A stretch of DNA of 64,000 bases from the NCBI RefSeq assembly GCF_000715075.1, contig NC_134095.1, positions 60,880,419-60,944,418 of the forward strand. The letters run 5' to 3'. This document shows positions 11,026 through 22,809 of the stretch, piece by piece. A program made the translations under genes and the position numbers. Position 1 is the first letter of the stretch, and each line of letters opens with the position of its first letter. This stretch comes from Nicotiana tabacum (taxonomy: Eukaryota; Streptophyta; Magnoliopsida; Solanales; Solanaceae). Below the pieces are notes generated by a model that saw nothing but the letters and a program-made list of their open reading frames with translations, did not search any database and was not told the origin of the DNA.

Positions 11026-11795
11026 CTTACCATAAAACGGTACAGTTAAAATGCGAGACTTAGCGTTGAAATCGAGATAAATGGCAGATAGCTTGATTCC
11101 GGGAACAAGGCTTCTGAAGGTCGCAATAAGAATAACGTTAGACAGAAAATAAAGTATTACTTTAGCTTGGAATAGTATGTAGCATAAGTGTGTCAGAATA
11201 TTTTATGTCCTACAATGGTTATTGAACCCACTATTTATAGTTATACCTAAGGAACAAGGTTCTATGATCAAGCCCCTCTTAAATGACAATAATGGGGGCC
11301 ATTGATGAATATATAACGGCAGGTTATGAATGCCAAAATTCTCTGTAATAGTTGTGTATTTAATACTAAGGAATATTCTTCATTGAATATCATCTGGTGA
11401 CAAATATTTGTTTGCTCACGTTGATAATGTTCCCTTCGGAATCTACCCAGTACCAACAAAAGTTGTTATCCTTGGTTTCGGTTTCCACTCGCTTCATCTT
11501 CTGTCCCCCTCCCACCCGCGCGTGCGCGTTCCACGTGTCACTCTTTCATTCGAGCATTTAATATAAACCGATTTTACCCTATACACCTCTTGGACTAAAC
11601 TTTCTAACAAAATAAACTTGATCCACCTTCTTCACATAACCTTCAACAGGTCACATCTCCAAATCTCTACCAGCAAAGTTTGTCTCAACGTGAGTAGCAC
11701 TCCGGTCAAATTTCTCATACAAAAATCATGATTATCGTTAAATAGGTTACAGCTAAAACTAAACTCGCCAAGATGAACCTATGTTGAGCCTCTCT

Positions 11796-11806
11796 CTGAT
11801 ACCACT
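11796..11806 (-). other. Primer binding site, initiator-Met type
   Basis: Element-strand TGGTATCAGAG lies one or two bases from the LTR edge and equals the usual complement of the initiator methionine tRNA 3' end used by plant Copia elements. Confidence 0.75.
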
Positions 11807-11914
11807 TGTTAGGATTGAAATAATCAGGTGTCATGCGAAATCTAGTAAAGCAAACCTTGAACGAAGATAAATCAGACAATATAAGAGAAAAATACCAAAA
11901 GAGACACAAACATA
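11807..11914 (-). repeat. Truncated 5' LTR of short element
   Basis: About 108 bp matching the left end of 10518-11012. Similarity stops around 11911-11916, where the Tnt1-like Copia sequence begins. Confidence 0.65.
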
Positions 11915-11970
11915 ACAGTGCTATCCGAGCCTTGGTTATTTATTCGGATTTTTACGGAGATGATGCGAAT

Positions 11971-12790
11971 ATGAGCAATGTGATATGTTTGAATGGAAAA
12001 CATTATAATGTTTAGAGAAGCAAAATGAAAGATTTATTGTTCGTGAAGAAGATGCATCTATCAGTTTTTGCAGCTCATAAACCCGAGAGTATATCGAATG
12101 AAGATTGGGATTTCGAGCACCAACAAGTATGTGGATATATACGAAAATGAGTTGAAGACAATGTTCGCAATGATATTGTGAATGAGACACATGCGAGATC
12201 ATTATGGGAAAAGATAAAGACTCTTTATGCTTTAAAAATTGGGAACAACAAGTTAGTCCTAATAAAGCAATTGATGACCTTTTAAATACAAGAAAGACAG
12301 TCCAATCCTTGATCATATATATGATTTTCAGGGCATCCTTGATCAGCTATCTGGAATGGGAGTTAATTTTGATGATAAGATACAAGGATTTTGGCTTCTT
12401 AATACTCTGCCAGATTCTTGAAAAACTCTTCGTGTTTCTTTGACAAATTCAGCTTCTGGTGGTAAGGTGACCATGGAATATGCCAAGAGTGGTGTGTTGA
12501 ACGAGGAAGTAAGGAGGAAATCTCAGGGTTCTTCCTCACAAGCAGATGTTTTGATTACAGAAGACCGATGGAGATATAGAACAAGAGGTTCGAGAAATAG
12601 AGGTAAAAATAAAAGTAAGTCAAGTTCCAAATACCATAATATTATATACAACCACTGTGGCAAGAAATGACATATCAAAAGATTTTGCCACAAGTTGAAG
12701 CAAGACATTAAAGAAGGAAATAAGGTTAAAAATAAAGAGAACAATGTTGTTGCTATTGTTCGAGATGACCTTCTTTTCGCTTATGATGAA
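11971..12790 (+). pseudogene. Copia (Tork-type) gag, decayed
   Basis: The frame from ATG 11971 reads MSNVICLNGKHYNV, then a stop where Trp is expected, then MKDLLFVKKMHL and VEDNVRNDIVNETHARSLW, the typical Copia gag body. Frameshifts follow near 12270-12430. The zinc knuckle (about 12645-12695) is doubly damaged: the first Cys of CX2CX4HX4C is Tyr (YNHC) and a stop codon replaces the residue before HIKRFC. Gag would form the particle and bind the genomic RNA. This copy cannot make it. Confidence 0.8.
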
Positions 12791-14800
12791 AACGTCATCA
12801 ATTTGGTATTCCATGAGACGAGATGGATAGTAGATTCTGGAGCTACCTCACATGTCACACCAAGAAAAGTTTTTTTCTCATCTTATACTCCTATTGACTT
12901 TGGAGTGTTAAAGATGGGCAACGCCAGTGAAGTCAAGGTGTTTGGTGTTAGTTCATAAAAATGTAAATCATGCTCTAGACTTTTCTTTCAATTTGATCTC
13001 CGCAGGAAGATTAGATGATGAAGGTTATCATAATGTCCTCTTTAATGGCCAATGGAAGATTACAAAGGGCTCATTATTAGTGGATCGAGGAGTCAAATCT
13101 TCTCATTTATATGTGACATTGAGCTCTATTCTTAATGACTCCATAAATCTGATAAAAAGTGACACTTTATCAGAATTGTGGCACAGAAAACTGAGTCACA
13201 TGAGCGAGAGGGGGATTATATGTTTGGCTAAGTAAGGTTTGCTTTCTGGAGTGAAACAAGCAAAGCTGAAAAGGCGTATCCATTGTCTAGCTAGCAAACA
13301 TAAAAGGGTTTCCTTTCATAGTCATCCTTCTTCAAGAAAGCCCGAATTATTGGAGCTAGTATACTCTAATTTGTATGGTCCTTTTAAAGTAAAGTCAAAA
13401 GGTGGTGCACTTTACTTTGTGACCTTCATTGATGATCATTCTCACAAGATCTGGGTTTATCCTTTAAAATCCAAAGATCAAACAGTCGGCATGTTTAAGA
13501 AATTTCAGGCCTTAGCTGAGAGACAGACGGGGAATAAATTAAAATACACACACTAATGATGGAGAATATTATAGTCCCTTTGATAACTATTGCAAAAGAA
13601 CAAGGAATTCGTCTTTAGAGAACTCTTCCCAAAATACCCCAATTAAATGGTTTGGCAGAGAGGATGAATATACCTCTAATTGAGAGAGTTAGATGTTTGC
13701 TTTTAGAGGCTAAACTTCCAAATGCATTTTGGGCGGAAGCAGTTAATACTGTTGCTTATGTTAATTTGTCTCCTGCTATTGCTTTGGATGGTAATGTCCC
13801 AGACAGAGTTTGGTTTGCCAAAGTTGTTTCTTATGATCACTTGAGAGTTTTTGGGTGTAAAGCTTGTGTGCTTGTTCCTAAAGACGAGAGATCGAAACTA
13901 GATATCAAAACTAATCAGTGCATCTTTATCGGTTGTGGTCAAGATAAGTTTGTGTATCATTTTTATGACCCAGTTAACAATAAATTTATTAGAAGTCATG
14001 ATGCAATATTCTTTGAAAACCAGACTATTGAAGATATTGACAAAGTTGAGAAGATAGATTCTCAGAGTAATGAGAGCTTGTTTAATATTGATCCAATTTC
14101 TATTGCCAAGGAAATTATTACACATGAAGGAATCCAAGACAAAAATGAAGATAGTGATCAAGATCAAAATGATCATTATGGATGCTCTAGTTGATGAAGT
14201 TGTGGTTGATCAGCAACCAATTCATGCTCAAGCAACTACTTCGAATGCTCCTGAAATCTCTCTTAAAAGATCTATAAAGGAGAAGCAAAAATTCATGCGA
14301 TATCCTCATGATGAGTGTGTACTTTTGACTGATATGGGAGAACCTGAGAGCTATGATGAATCCATGCAAGATACTCACAAAAATTAGTATATAAAAGCCA
14401 TGGAAGATGAGATGCAGTCAATCCATGAGAATGGCACATATAAGTTAGTGAAATTGCCGAAAGGTAAGAGAGCTTTATCGAACAAATGGATATTCAAAAT
14501 AAAGCAAGATAACCTATCTCTGCGTCTAGGTACAATGCGAGGTTAGTTGTTAAAAGGTTTTGCCATAAGAAAGGAGTTGACTCCCCTGTTGTGAAGATGT
14601 CTTCTATTCGTGTGGTTCTAGGCTTAGCCGCGAGTCTAGATTTAGAAGTTGAGCATATGAATGCAAAGATTGCTTTTCTTCACGGTGATTTAGATGATGA
14701 GATTTATATGGGAATTCATAGTTAAGCATGCAGATAAGTATGAGTTTTGCAGAAAATTGGCAAGCATGAAGCCTGTAAAAGTTTCTCTACTTGAAGACAT
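12791..14800 (+). pseudogene. Copia (Tork-type) pol: protease, integrase, truncated RT/RNase H
   Basis: Protease active site DSGAT is at about 12833-12850. GAG-pre-integrase LWHRKLSHMSERG is near 13180-13215. The integrase core starts ELVYSNLYGPF near 13352-13384, where the expected first catalytic Asp is Asn. NDGEYYS (second catalytic Asp kept) follows after a frameshift near 13556. LNGLAERMN with the catalytic Glu region is near 13645. The integrase C-terminal part is open to 14194. RT begins at 14397 (MEDEMQSIHENGTYKLV) and runs to FLHGDLDDEIYM at about 14712, then jumps directly into KHADKYEFCRKLASMK, which normally closes RNase H. The palm, the YVDD motif and the RNase H core are therefore deleted. 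Confidence 0.85.
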
Positions 14801-14816
14801 ATTTGGCTCCTTGGCT

Positions 14817-14828
14817 GGAGGGGGAGTT
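14817..14828 (+). other. Polypurine tract of Tork-type Copia
   Basis: GGAGGGGGAGTT lies directly before the LTR start TGTTGGGCTC. Confidence 0.7.
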
Positions 14829-15185
14829 TGTTGGGCTCATGCCCATGTTGTCCAGCCAAAGACCCAAAGGCCTAATCCTATTCTCTTTTGGTTTCCATTC
14901 CTATTTAGAATTGGATTCGATTTTTATTCTTATGTAAGTTGGTTTTGGCTTTAAGAGAAAGCACCACTCATTATCTATAAATAAAGCAACCTTGGAGAAT
15001 TGTTCTATGCTCATTAGTATAAGTCTTTGAAAGACTTTAGCATATAAGAGTGATTTTTTTAGAGAGCTTTCATCAAGAGAGAAGAGAGAAGAAAAAGTGT
15101 TTGTTTTGCTACAGATTCTTATTGAGAAATTTTCATAAAGCACTATCTTTTGGTAGTAATTAGCCATCTATAGATACCATTTGCA
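14829..15185 (+). repeat. 3' LTR of Tork-type Copia (right end approximate)
   Basis: It begins TGTTGGGCTC after the polypurine tract. TATAAATA at 14976-14983 is a plausible core promoter. The end is set at the CA at 15184-15185 without a second copy to confirm it. Confidence 0.6.
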
Positions 15186-16380
15186 ATATTACGGATTATA
15201 GATACATTTTGTGTGGTTATAAGATGTTTTTGATGCATTTAAGCTATTGTATTCATGAATACAATAACAAAAATATGCGTGAATCTGGGAAGTCCAATTA
15301 ATCAGTTGTTGTATTCGAGTGTATTCGAGTGTATTCATGGAGTGAAACATGGGATTACAGCTGGACAGATTATTGTATTCAACTGTATTCGACTGTATTC
15401 ACGGCGTAAAATAGGGGATTACACTATTTTTATAACGGAAAGTGAATCAATTAACATAATAGACTCCTAATATAACTCAACAAACTCAATTATAACACAC
15501 AAATTTTGTATTTTCAATTATAAAGAAGATTTTCAACTAAAAAATACCCCAAAAACATAACAATCTTCAGAGAAATTATATAATACATATGAATACATAA
15601 ATTATATTAATTAAAAAAATATATGATTACATTCATGGCATATAGCGAGACAATGAATATAATGAAATACATATAATACAGCGGGATACATTGAAATACA
15701 ATGGAAAAAAAGACAGTGAATACAATGAAATACATGGAATACAACGAGATACATTGAATTACAATGAAAAAAAAGACAATGAATACATGAAAAATACAAT
15801 GAAATATATTAACAGAAAATCAAGTTGCTCAGCCCCAAACTCCGTCGTCTTTGTTCAAGAACAAACCCTGATTTCCGGTGAATCCGCCGTTCACCGGAAG
15901 CCGGTAGTGAAAACACGACCCAATGGATATTGTGGAGAGTGTGAGGATGGGTTGCAATTAACCACGAAATCAAGGAAAACATTGTTTGGTTGCCGGTGTT
16001 ACAAATAAAACGCGACCCAAATTCTTATTGCACAATTTGAGAACTAAGAAATTGATTCAGAATGGTGGGTTGCTATTAACCACGAAATCAAGGACAACAT
16101 TGTTTGGTTGCCGGTGTTCGACTGCTGAAGACATAACATGGATAGTGGTTGCCGGTGTTCGACTGAGAAATACTGGCATTGAGAGAGAGAGAGGGTGGAG
16201 AAAAATCTGAAAGAATGAGAGAGAAAAATAATACAAAGAGTTTTTTATGGCTTAAGAGTAGGAGGTAACCATAAATAGATATTTGGCTATAAAAATCAAA
16301 AGGTATCTATAAAATATAATTTTTCAAAAGGGTATTTATTTGAAATAATTAAGGTATTAACCTTTGCTATAGGAGGTAAA
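15186..16380. repeat. TGTATTC-rich repetitive block, unclassified
   Basis: The motif TGTATTC or its complement GAATACA recurs at uneven spacing from about 15240 to 15800, giving runs like ATACAATGAAATACAT. A 43-bp segment is duplicated with one mismatch (15958-16000 and 16076-16118), and part of it recurs near 16147. Similar stretches are common in Solanaceae genomes and may belong to a Mutator-like or other DNA element. No convincing terminal inverted repeats or target duplication could be fixed. Short frames here are low complexity. Confidence 0.4.
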
Positions 16381-17852
16381 AATTCCATTCTTATTCCGAC
16401 CGGCCAACTTCAAATTAAATTTTCTGATTCGTTAACCATTGGATCGGGCTGAAAATTTGGTTGAATGTTCATAACATCTTGATTTTTAATTTGAACGGTG
16501 AAGATCGGATTTAGAATCTCGTAGAATCTAATTTCGAGCCCCGAACAACATCTCCAATTTTATGGCTTCTACTCTTTATTTAATTGATTTGTAGTTGATC
16601 TTATTGTTATTGTTGTTCCGTATTTGACACTTATTGTGTATCCAATTTGAAGAACTTTTGTAATTCTATTATTGTTATAGTGGAGTTTTTTGGGCTTTCC
16701 GTAATTTTTACCTTTGATTTGAAAATTTTTCCACGTTAAAATTTGATGTTCTTTATCTTGTTTATTTTCGAATTTGCCTCTTCCACGGCATAACGTAACT
16801 CTTGATCTAGTAGGTCTGTAAAAGATTACGTAGAAACACAAAATCCTCCTACTTGCTACTTAATCAGAAGATCATAGTTTTCAGAGAGAATACTTAAAAT
16901 GAAAATTCCAAGCGATTGGTTTAGATTTGGGTATTTTTTGAAGTGACTTGAATTTTTTGTTTTTGTTTAACCATTCAATGTTTGTAGTCCACTAACTCAT
17001 CTAACTTGCATTCGTGCGGTAAAAAAAAATCCATGAAATATTTAGCTTTTCTTAGTAAAGCGATATTACTGTAATTTCTTTTTTCTATATATTTTTGAGT
17101 AAAATGTTGAAATTTAAATATGAGAAGACCATTTGGTGCGATTGCTTTCAATATAACTTTTTTTCTGTAGTTTTGTGATAACTTATCTTTCCTTTTCTTC
17201 TTAAGTAATTGTAGTAATTAATACCACAATAAGCATTGGAAATGGTGGTGCATCATGAATCACAGAAAGGCAGCAATGAATGGACCTATCACCTATAAGG
17301 GGCTATGGGGAACTAATTTGTCCCTTCCTTGTTTCTCTGAGTTGTTTGGGTCCTACTTGAACCCCCTCTCTAAGAACAAGTGGGTTGTCCAATATGGAAA
17401 GGTAATTACCCCAATTGGTCATTTTCCAATCTTTAATCACCATCATTATCATCACTTTTGAGCATAATCTCATTATCCCAACTTTTTTTATTGGATTGGT
17501 TAAAGCATGTGAATATAAGGTTACAGTGTAGTATCCACGTTTGCAAAACTCAATTACCAAATTCAATTCGAAGCATGGCCATGGACAACATAGCCAATGT
17601 GCCGCACGCTTAGCCATTGCCCAACAATGTTCATCCTTCAGAAGCCTAACTACTAAAGCGTTATCGGAGCAAACCCTCTGTCCATCGACTTTAGGCCTCT
17701 AGAATATAATGTGCACAATAATTAGTATGCTCTAACCTTATACCATTTGTCAACAACAAGCGAGAGAGTGTGAGGGAGTGTCCTAGTAAGGTCTCTAAGT
17801 GGTGTAATTGATAAACAATTGTAATTCGATAAAAAGTTATATATATCACCAC
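16381..17852. other. Intergenic, no supported gene
   Basis: No recognised family. One 68-codon plus-strand frame (17255-17461) ends near an AAAG/GTAATT splice-donor-like site but has no recognisable homologue and no adjoining exon. Confidence 0.4.
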
Positions 17853-18219
17853 TAGGGTAGCGAACAAGCGGGTCGGGTCGGATATGGGACGAGTCGGAAA
17901 TGGGTAATGTAAAAACAGATAAATTATCTGACTCGACCCATATTTCATACGAATAAAAAACGGGTGAACCGGCGAATCCATATTATCTATGACTTCTTAA
18001 ATTTGATCACTTTTGGGAGAATTCCTGCTTGAGAAACCGCCAATTTGAGCATTTACAAATGTAAAAGTTAACCTCATTAGTTATCCATTGGTTATCCATT
18101 TTCTAAATGGATAATATGGTTTTTATCCGTATTTGACCTATTTTTTAAAAGTTCATTATCCAACCCATTTTTAGTGAATAATATGGACGGATAACAATTT
18201 TCACCATTTTGCACCACTA
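17853..18219. mobile_element. hAT-type MITE, 367 bp
   Basis: Ends are TAGGGTAGCGAAC and, inverted, TAGTGGTGCAAAA, both variants of the TAGGGGTGGCAAA hAT terminus. Subterminal GGGTCGGGTCGGATATGG and repeated GGATAATATGG words are typical. Flanks ATCACCAC (17845-17852) and AACACCAC (18220-18227) form an 8-bp target duplication with one mismatch. It is non-coding. Confidence 0.75.
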
Positions 18220-18227
18220 AACACCAC

Positions 18228-20434
18228 ATCCAATGTCTTCTCTTTAGCTTCTTTGCCTTGTTCACGAACCATAACGAGCTTGTTTTGAGTGTTGGCTCTT
18301 TGCTTGAGTCAAAACACTCTCCAGGGGACGTCTTTCAATCACTGACTCTTTGCTTGAGTCTATATTTTCTCATTTTAAAGCTACAAATCGTTTTTCTCTA
18401 TGTTCAACAAAAAGATATAGTGGTCTCTATGCATGGAACAATTCTCCGATTGAATTTCTCATCAGAAAAAAAATAAATAATCCCAAAACCTTTTATCAAT
18501 TCATGAAGGTTCAAACGATGTGTCTGATTTTTGTGTAACGAAATTAATTGAAGGGGTAAGGGAATATTAAGCCATCTAAGATATGCAAATATCTAACTGG
18601 TTCCTTCTAGTTGGAGGATGTTATAATTGACAGCAAGTTGAAAGCCAAGGAGATATTATCCTATGTTTGTTAGGTTTGGGTAGAAATTGTCAAATGCAAC
18701 ATTAGACAAATTCAACAGTATTTGTGTCTTGAGACAAGTACGAGTTAATTTCTTCCTTGCTTTTGTTTTGTCTTCTCGCCTTTGACAATTTTATCCTCCA
18801 AATAACTAAAAGTTCATCAGCAAGCTGGTGGTACATGGAGACATGAAACTTAAATAAATATACATTTAATTTATTTGTCAATTTTATGAGGTTCATAGAC
18901 AGGCACAAACATAGAACAGGATAATAACTGAGGCAGCCATGACAAAAACAGCAAAGTTAGGTTACATTGGTACCTTTTTTCCTCTCATCTTCCTTGTTGA
19001 TCTCCATGTTTGCTCAAAATATGGAAGTGACAATTATATATTTGACAAATATACACACATACTTGTATACGTACTCGTATGCATGCATATACGTGGAAAA
19101 CACTCAAGTTTGTTGTTTTACTAAAATGAATGATAACTACAATTTTGTAGACGATTTTCCAAGAATAATGCAATATGTATGTTATGCTGTTACTACACCA
19201 TAATCAAATCATATCAAGTCAAACGAACGTGAGTTTCAATCATTAAGTTCATAATATCGTCGATCTTTTTATTTATAAGCTTTTCGAAGTACGTCTAAAC
19301 AAAGATTATGAATAATTGCTGTTTCTCAACATATTACAAGCAGAAAATATTACTTAAATAACGATTCATACTTTTACTCATAGCCATGTCTAATTGACCT
19401 TATCAAATTCATTATTTCAGTTTTCAATAAAACTCAGTATCTAACCCCTGCAAACAATATATATATATATATATATATTCCAATGTCATAATTTTCTACC
19501 TATGTATTTATATTAAGATTTAAATTATATAGACTGATAATATAATGATTTTTTTATATTATAAATATAATTTAGCTTGTTATAATTAGTTATTATTTAA
19601 TCTAGGTCACTGATCAATATTAATAAATACAATTATTTTTTAATTGACTGTTATCGTTAAGTGTTATAAGGTTTAGAAAAGCAAGCTCTGGTTTATGGTG
19701 GAAATATAGCCAAGTTTTAAGAAACCAAGTAGACCAATCCAACCATAAAAAGTTTGGGTAGACAAGTCCATTTCCACTTAAATAGCGGGGAGGAAAAATC
19801 ATAAATTCTAAATGAGCAATGACCCAAGATAATTAATAGTACGTAGTGTCAGATCTATGATGGCCATAATACAAAATAATGTGCCTTTAATTTGTACTAT
19901 ATATTTCCAGCTATCCTTTCTTCAAGAATATGTACCCACTCATAATTATGCTAAACTGTTTGTTGGTTACACAGTGAAAACTCTAATAATAAATGACTGT
20001 AATTGTCAATGCTAACTTTATATCTAGAAGGTGAACCCAATCCTTCTGGTAGAATAATTGCTCAAATCAGTTTTTCGGGTAAATAAAATTGGATTTTTTT
20101 TTGGGGGGTGAAAGCCAACTTCAAAACAAGATTATTGTCTGATGTGATTATCAAAATATTCGTGAGACACAATACAAGTTCAAGAGTAAACTATCGTACG
20201 ACACAATACAAGTTCAAGTCGATATCAGACGCTTGAATCAAAATCCCAATTCGTTAATTTCAAGAGAAATCTATCAAGTCTTGAATCTGATTTAAAAGAA
20301 AAGTATCAGTGATCCTCTCTTTGGATTGAGATCCTTCAGCGAATTTAACATTAACTATTCTTCAATTTTTTTTTTGCTTAATTCCTTAATACGAAGTTTG
20401 TGTTCCAGTTCTCCGCGAAATTCTTTTAATAATC
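18228..20434. other. Intergenic, no gene seen
   Basis: AT-rich. It contains a (TA)n run at 19457-19478 and a short direct repeat of ACACAATACAAGTTCAAG (about 20167-20222). It ends at the TAATC target duplication of the gypsy element. Confidence 0.45.
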
Positions 20435-21105
20435 TGTTTATCTTGAAAAATGGGGTAACAATTAAATATAATTTGTGATTTTAAAGATATGTGATTTATT
20501 CTAATACTAGTGAATATATTAGTAATATTAAGTTTAAATAAGAAAAATTGATGAACCAAATCAGTGTTGCTATAACAATGAGGACCTCGAACTTGACTTT
20601 TTTGGGGGCCTCGAGGTCAGCTAAGAACAATAAAGTATGAATTAAGTAAAAGCAATAAAGCTGAAGAACACTTGTTGAACACGTTAAACAAGAAAAGCAG
20701 AGTAGAATATTTTATTGCAGTGAATAATGTGTGATATTCCTTACAAAATAATTGGGGTCCCCTTTATATAAGAGGAGAAACCCCCAATATAGTACATTCC
20801 TAATTGCAGTAAAGAATTCTATTGGTACAGGTGTACAATAATCTAGTACGGACCTGTACCATTTCGTACAAATCTTATCCTTTAATTTATGCCCTGACCC
20901 ACACGTCCTTGAGAAATTCCCGCTCTTTCTTGAGTGTCTTCGAGATTGTACTGCCCTCGATGTCGATCGTGCCAGGCCTTCGATCCGCTTCCTCGAGGTA
21001 TGCGTCCCTCAATCGGGTCCGACCCCTACTTCGAGTCGCCTGAACTCGAACTCATAGCCCAATTCAAGACTTCGAAATCAGGCTCCTTGATTTTGACCGT
21101 ATACA
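20435..21105 (-). repeat. 3' LTR of gypsy element
   Basis: Starts TGTTTATC and ends GTATACA on the plus strand. On the element strand TATATAAAG (around 20760-20775) is a likely core promoter. It matches 29919-30592 along its whole length. Confidence 0.9.
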
Positions 21106-22665
21106 GATAGTCCACGCGTTTCTTAGAATAAGATGATAAGAAACGATTTGAACCTCGATTTTCCCGAGCCTCTCGCGATGACCTCATGCTCATGACGTAG
21201 GCGCTTGAAGTGATCGAAACGTCCAGCTGGTCCATTTTCCAAAAGCATTGAATGTATGCCAGCATTGTTCGACCACTAGTGTCGCCGAACCGTCATTGGC
21301 TTTCTATAAATAGGGGTTACTTGGCTGAACAAAAACTATACTCATTCGTTCTTCATCAACTTTTAGCCCTTGCCTTCTCTATATTTTCCTCTAATCACCT
21401 GTTTTTATGGTTCAAATCTGTGACCACAGTGTGACTACAGGGTCACATGGCAGCAACTTTACCAGTTACGCCAAGGTTCCTTTTTTTTAAAGCTTTACCC
21501 CATTAAGTGGGATTATACTGGATTGTTGTTGTTGTTGGCTCGAAAAAACGAGAGAAGGGCACCGAATTCTTCCCCTATCAGAAGATATGCGAACTTTACA
21601 TTGCTGCTCATCTCTCTTAACTTCAACCTGGTGCGACGTTTCATTTCTTTTGCTTTCCATGGAATGAGGTGACGCTATCATCTACTAACTTTTGCATCCC
21701 GCACCGAAACAGAGTTCCAAGGATGAACACCCTTGGATTGTTGCTCGTGCATACTGTCTTTTTGTTCTTTCTTAATGTATTATGGCCGAAAACTTCAACG
21801 GAATGCTCAATCTCGGCTGCTGAAGATATAATCACATTTATCGAGGGCCTTCTGCCAAACGTGTTCAAAGATCGGAAATGGTGTCCCCGAGAAGAGGATT
21901 TCCGGAGATGATGCTCTTAAAAGTGAATTAGGATCTTGGGCTTTTGTTTTTTGCTTCTTTGTTCCTGTGTAAATATCCTTTGTGGATGCTATGGTTATAC
22001 TTTGTAATCATTTCTTGGAAGTATAAAAGGATCTTTTTGTTTCCCTTTCGGCCCATGCTGAATTTTATTCTGTCTTTATTCGTAAAAGACTCAATTTTAT
22101 GATTTCAATGACTCCACCAAATATCGGGATTAGGACATAATAAACCCTTAGGTTTTTAATCGATCAATACAATACACTTCGAGGTTTTTGTTGATCCTCC
22201 AGCTGAGCTTGAAGGTGAACTCGGAACGTCGATATTCTCGAGCCCGAGTTAGGTGAGAGCAAGGTCTCGAGATGAAGTAAATTCTTAGATTTCCTTTCAG
22301 TCTTCGGGTAGGAAACTTCTCCACCTCGGGTAGCCCTTAGGCTTTTATAGTTGAGCGGGCATTTGCTCGAACTTGAAGTAAGGATAGCCCTTAGGCGTTT
22401 TTACAGTCTTCGAGCGAGTGATTCCTCTAACTCGGATAGCCCTTGGGCTTAGTGACCAAGTGGATACCCTGCTCGAATTCGACTTATAGGCTGCCCTTTA
22501 TGATTTTTGACGAATTAATCCTTGATGCCTTAGTCCTGACGCAAATATCGCAACGTTGGCGGTTGAAGCGATTGAAAGGTTGCTTTTTGTGCGATTCCTA
22601 AAATCATTAATTGGAGGCGACTGACAGTCGGCCTTTTGGCTTCCTCACCATGCTTAAGTGACCTT
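21106..22665. other. Spacer with TATA box and TTG-tailed retroposon remnant
   Basis: A plus-strand TATAAATAG is at 21305-21313. Near 21480-21536, sequence ending GTGGGATTATACTGGATTG followed by (TTG)n resembles the 3' tail of the RTE/SINE elements of this genome. An 80-codon plus-strand frame (21669-21911) of unknown nature follows. From 22200 to 22500 phrases such as TAGCCCTTAGGCTTTTA recur, apparently part of the element's variable region. Confidence 0.45.
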
Positions 22666-22675
22666 TATAAAATAG
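22666..22675 (+). promoter_or_regulatory. TATA box for antisense ORF
   Basis: TATAAAATAG lies 144 bp before ATG 22810 on the same strand. Its counterpart in the first Tat-type element is at 2449-2457. Confidence 0.5.
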
Positions 22676-22809
22676 ACAGATTTCACAACCTTACAAACTT
22701 TATTCACATATTATTTTCAAAGTCTCATTACCCCTTTTTTCAATCTCCTTGAGCTCTCCTTTCTCTTCACTATCAACACTCTTCACTTTCTTAGATCTTC
22801 CGTATTGCT

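Larger units (their letters stand above)
10518..11914 (-). mobile_element. Short non-coding Copia-type LTR element
   Basis: A 495-bp LTR (10518-11012) and a truncated second copy of its end (11807-11914) flank about 790 bp without any protein frame. On the minus strand the right-hand LTR remnant is followed by a PBS matching initiator-Met tRNA, and the left LTR is preceded by a purine tract. The order therefore fits 5' LTR (broken), PBS, interior, PPT, 3' LTR. The 5' LTR was cut where the adjacent plus-strand Copia begins. The interior holds its own TATAAATAG on the minus strand (near 11237-11246), so it may include part of another LTR. TRIM/SMART-like or LARD-like non-autonomous status is inferred. 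Confidence 0.65.
11915..15185 (+). mobile_element. Tnt1/Tork-type Copia, 5'-truncated and internally deleted
   Basis: Plus-strand order is gag, zinc knuckle, protease, GAG-pre-integrase, integrase core, start of RT, end of RNase H, polypurine tract and 3' LTR. The 5' LTR and PBS are missing because the element begins abruptly at the edge of the short LTR element. Stops and frameshifts occur throughout. Lineage is inferred from domain order and from motifs such as WIVDSGATSHVTP and FLHGDLDDEIYM. The right end of the 3' LTR is approximate. Confidence 0.85.

Noticed and set aside
17255..17461. 68-codon plus-strand frame ending near a splice-donor-like AAAG/GTAATT
   Set aside because: Could be a lost exon (contains FSELFGSYLNPLSKNKW), but I recognise no family and see no neighbouring exon; not enough to call a gene.
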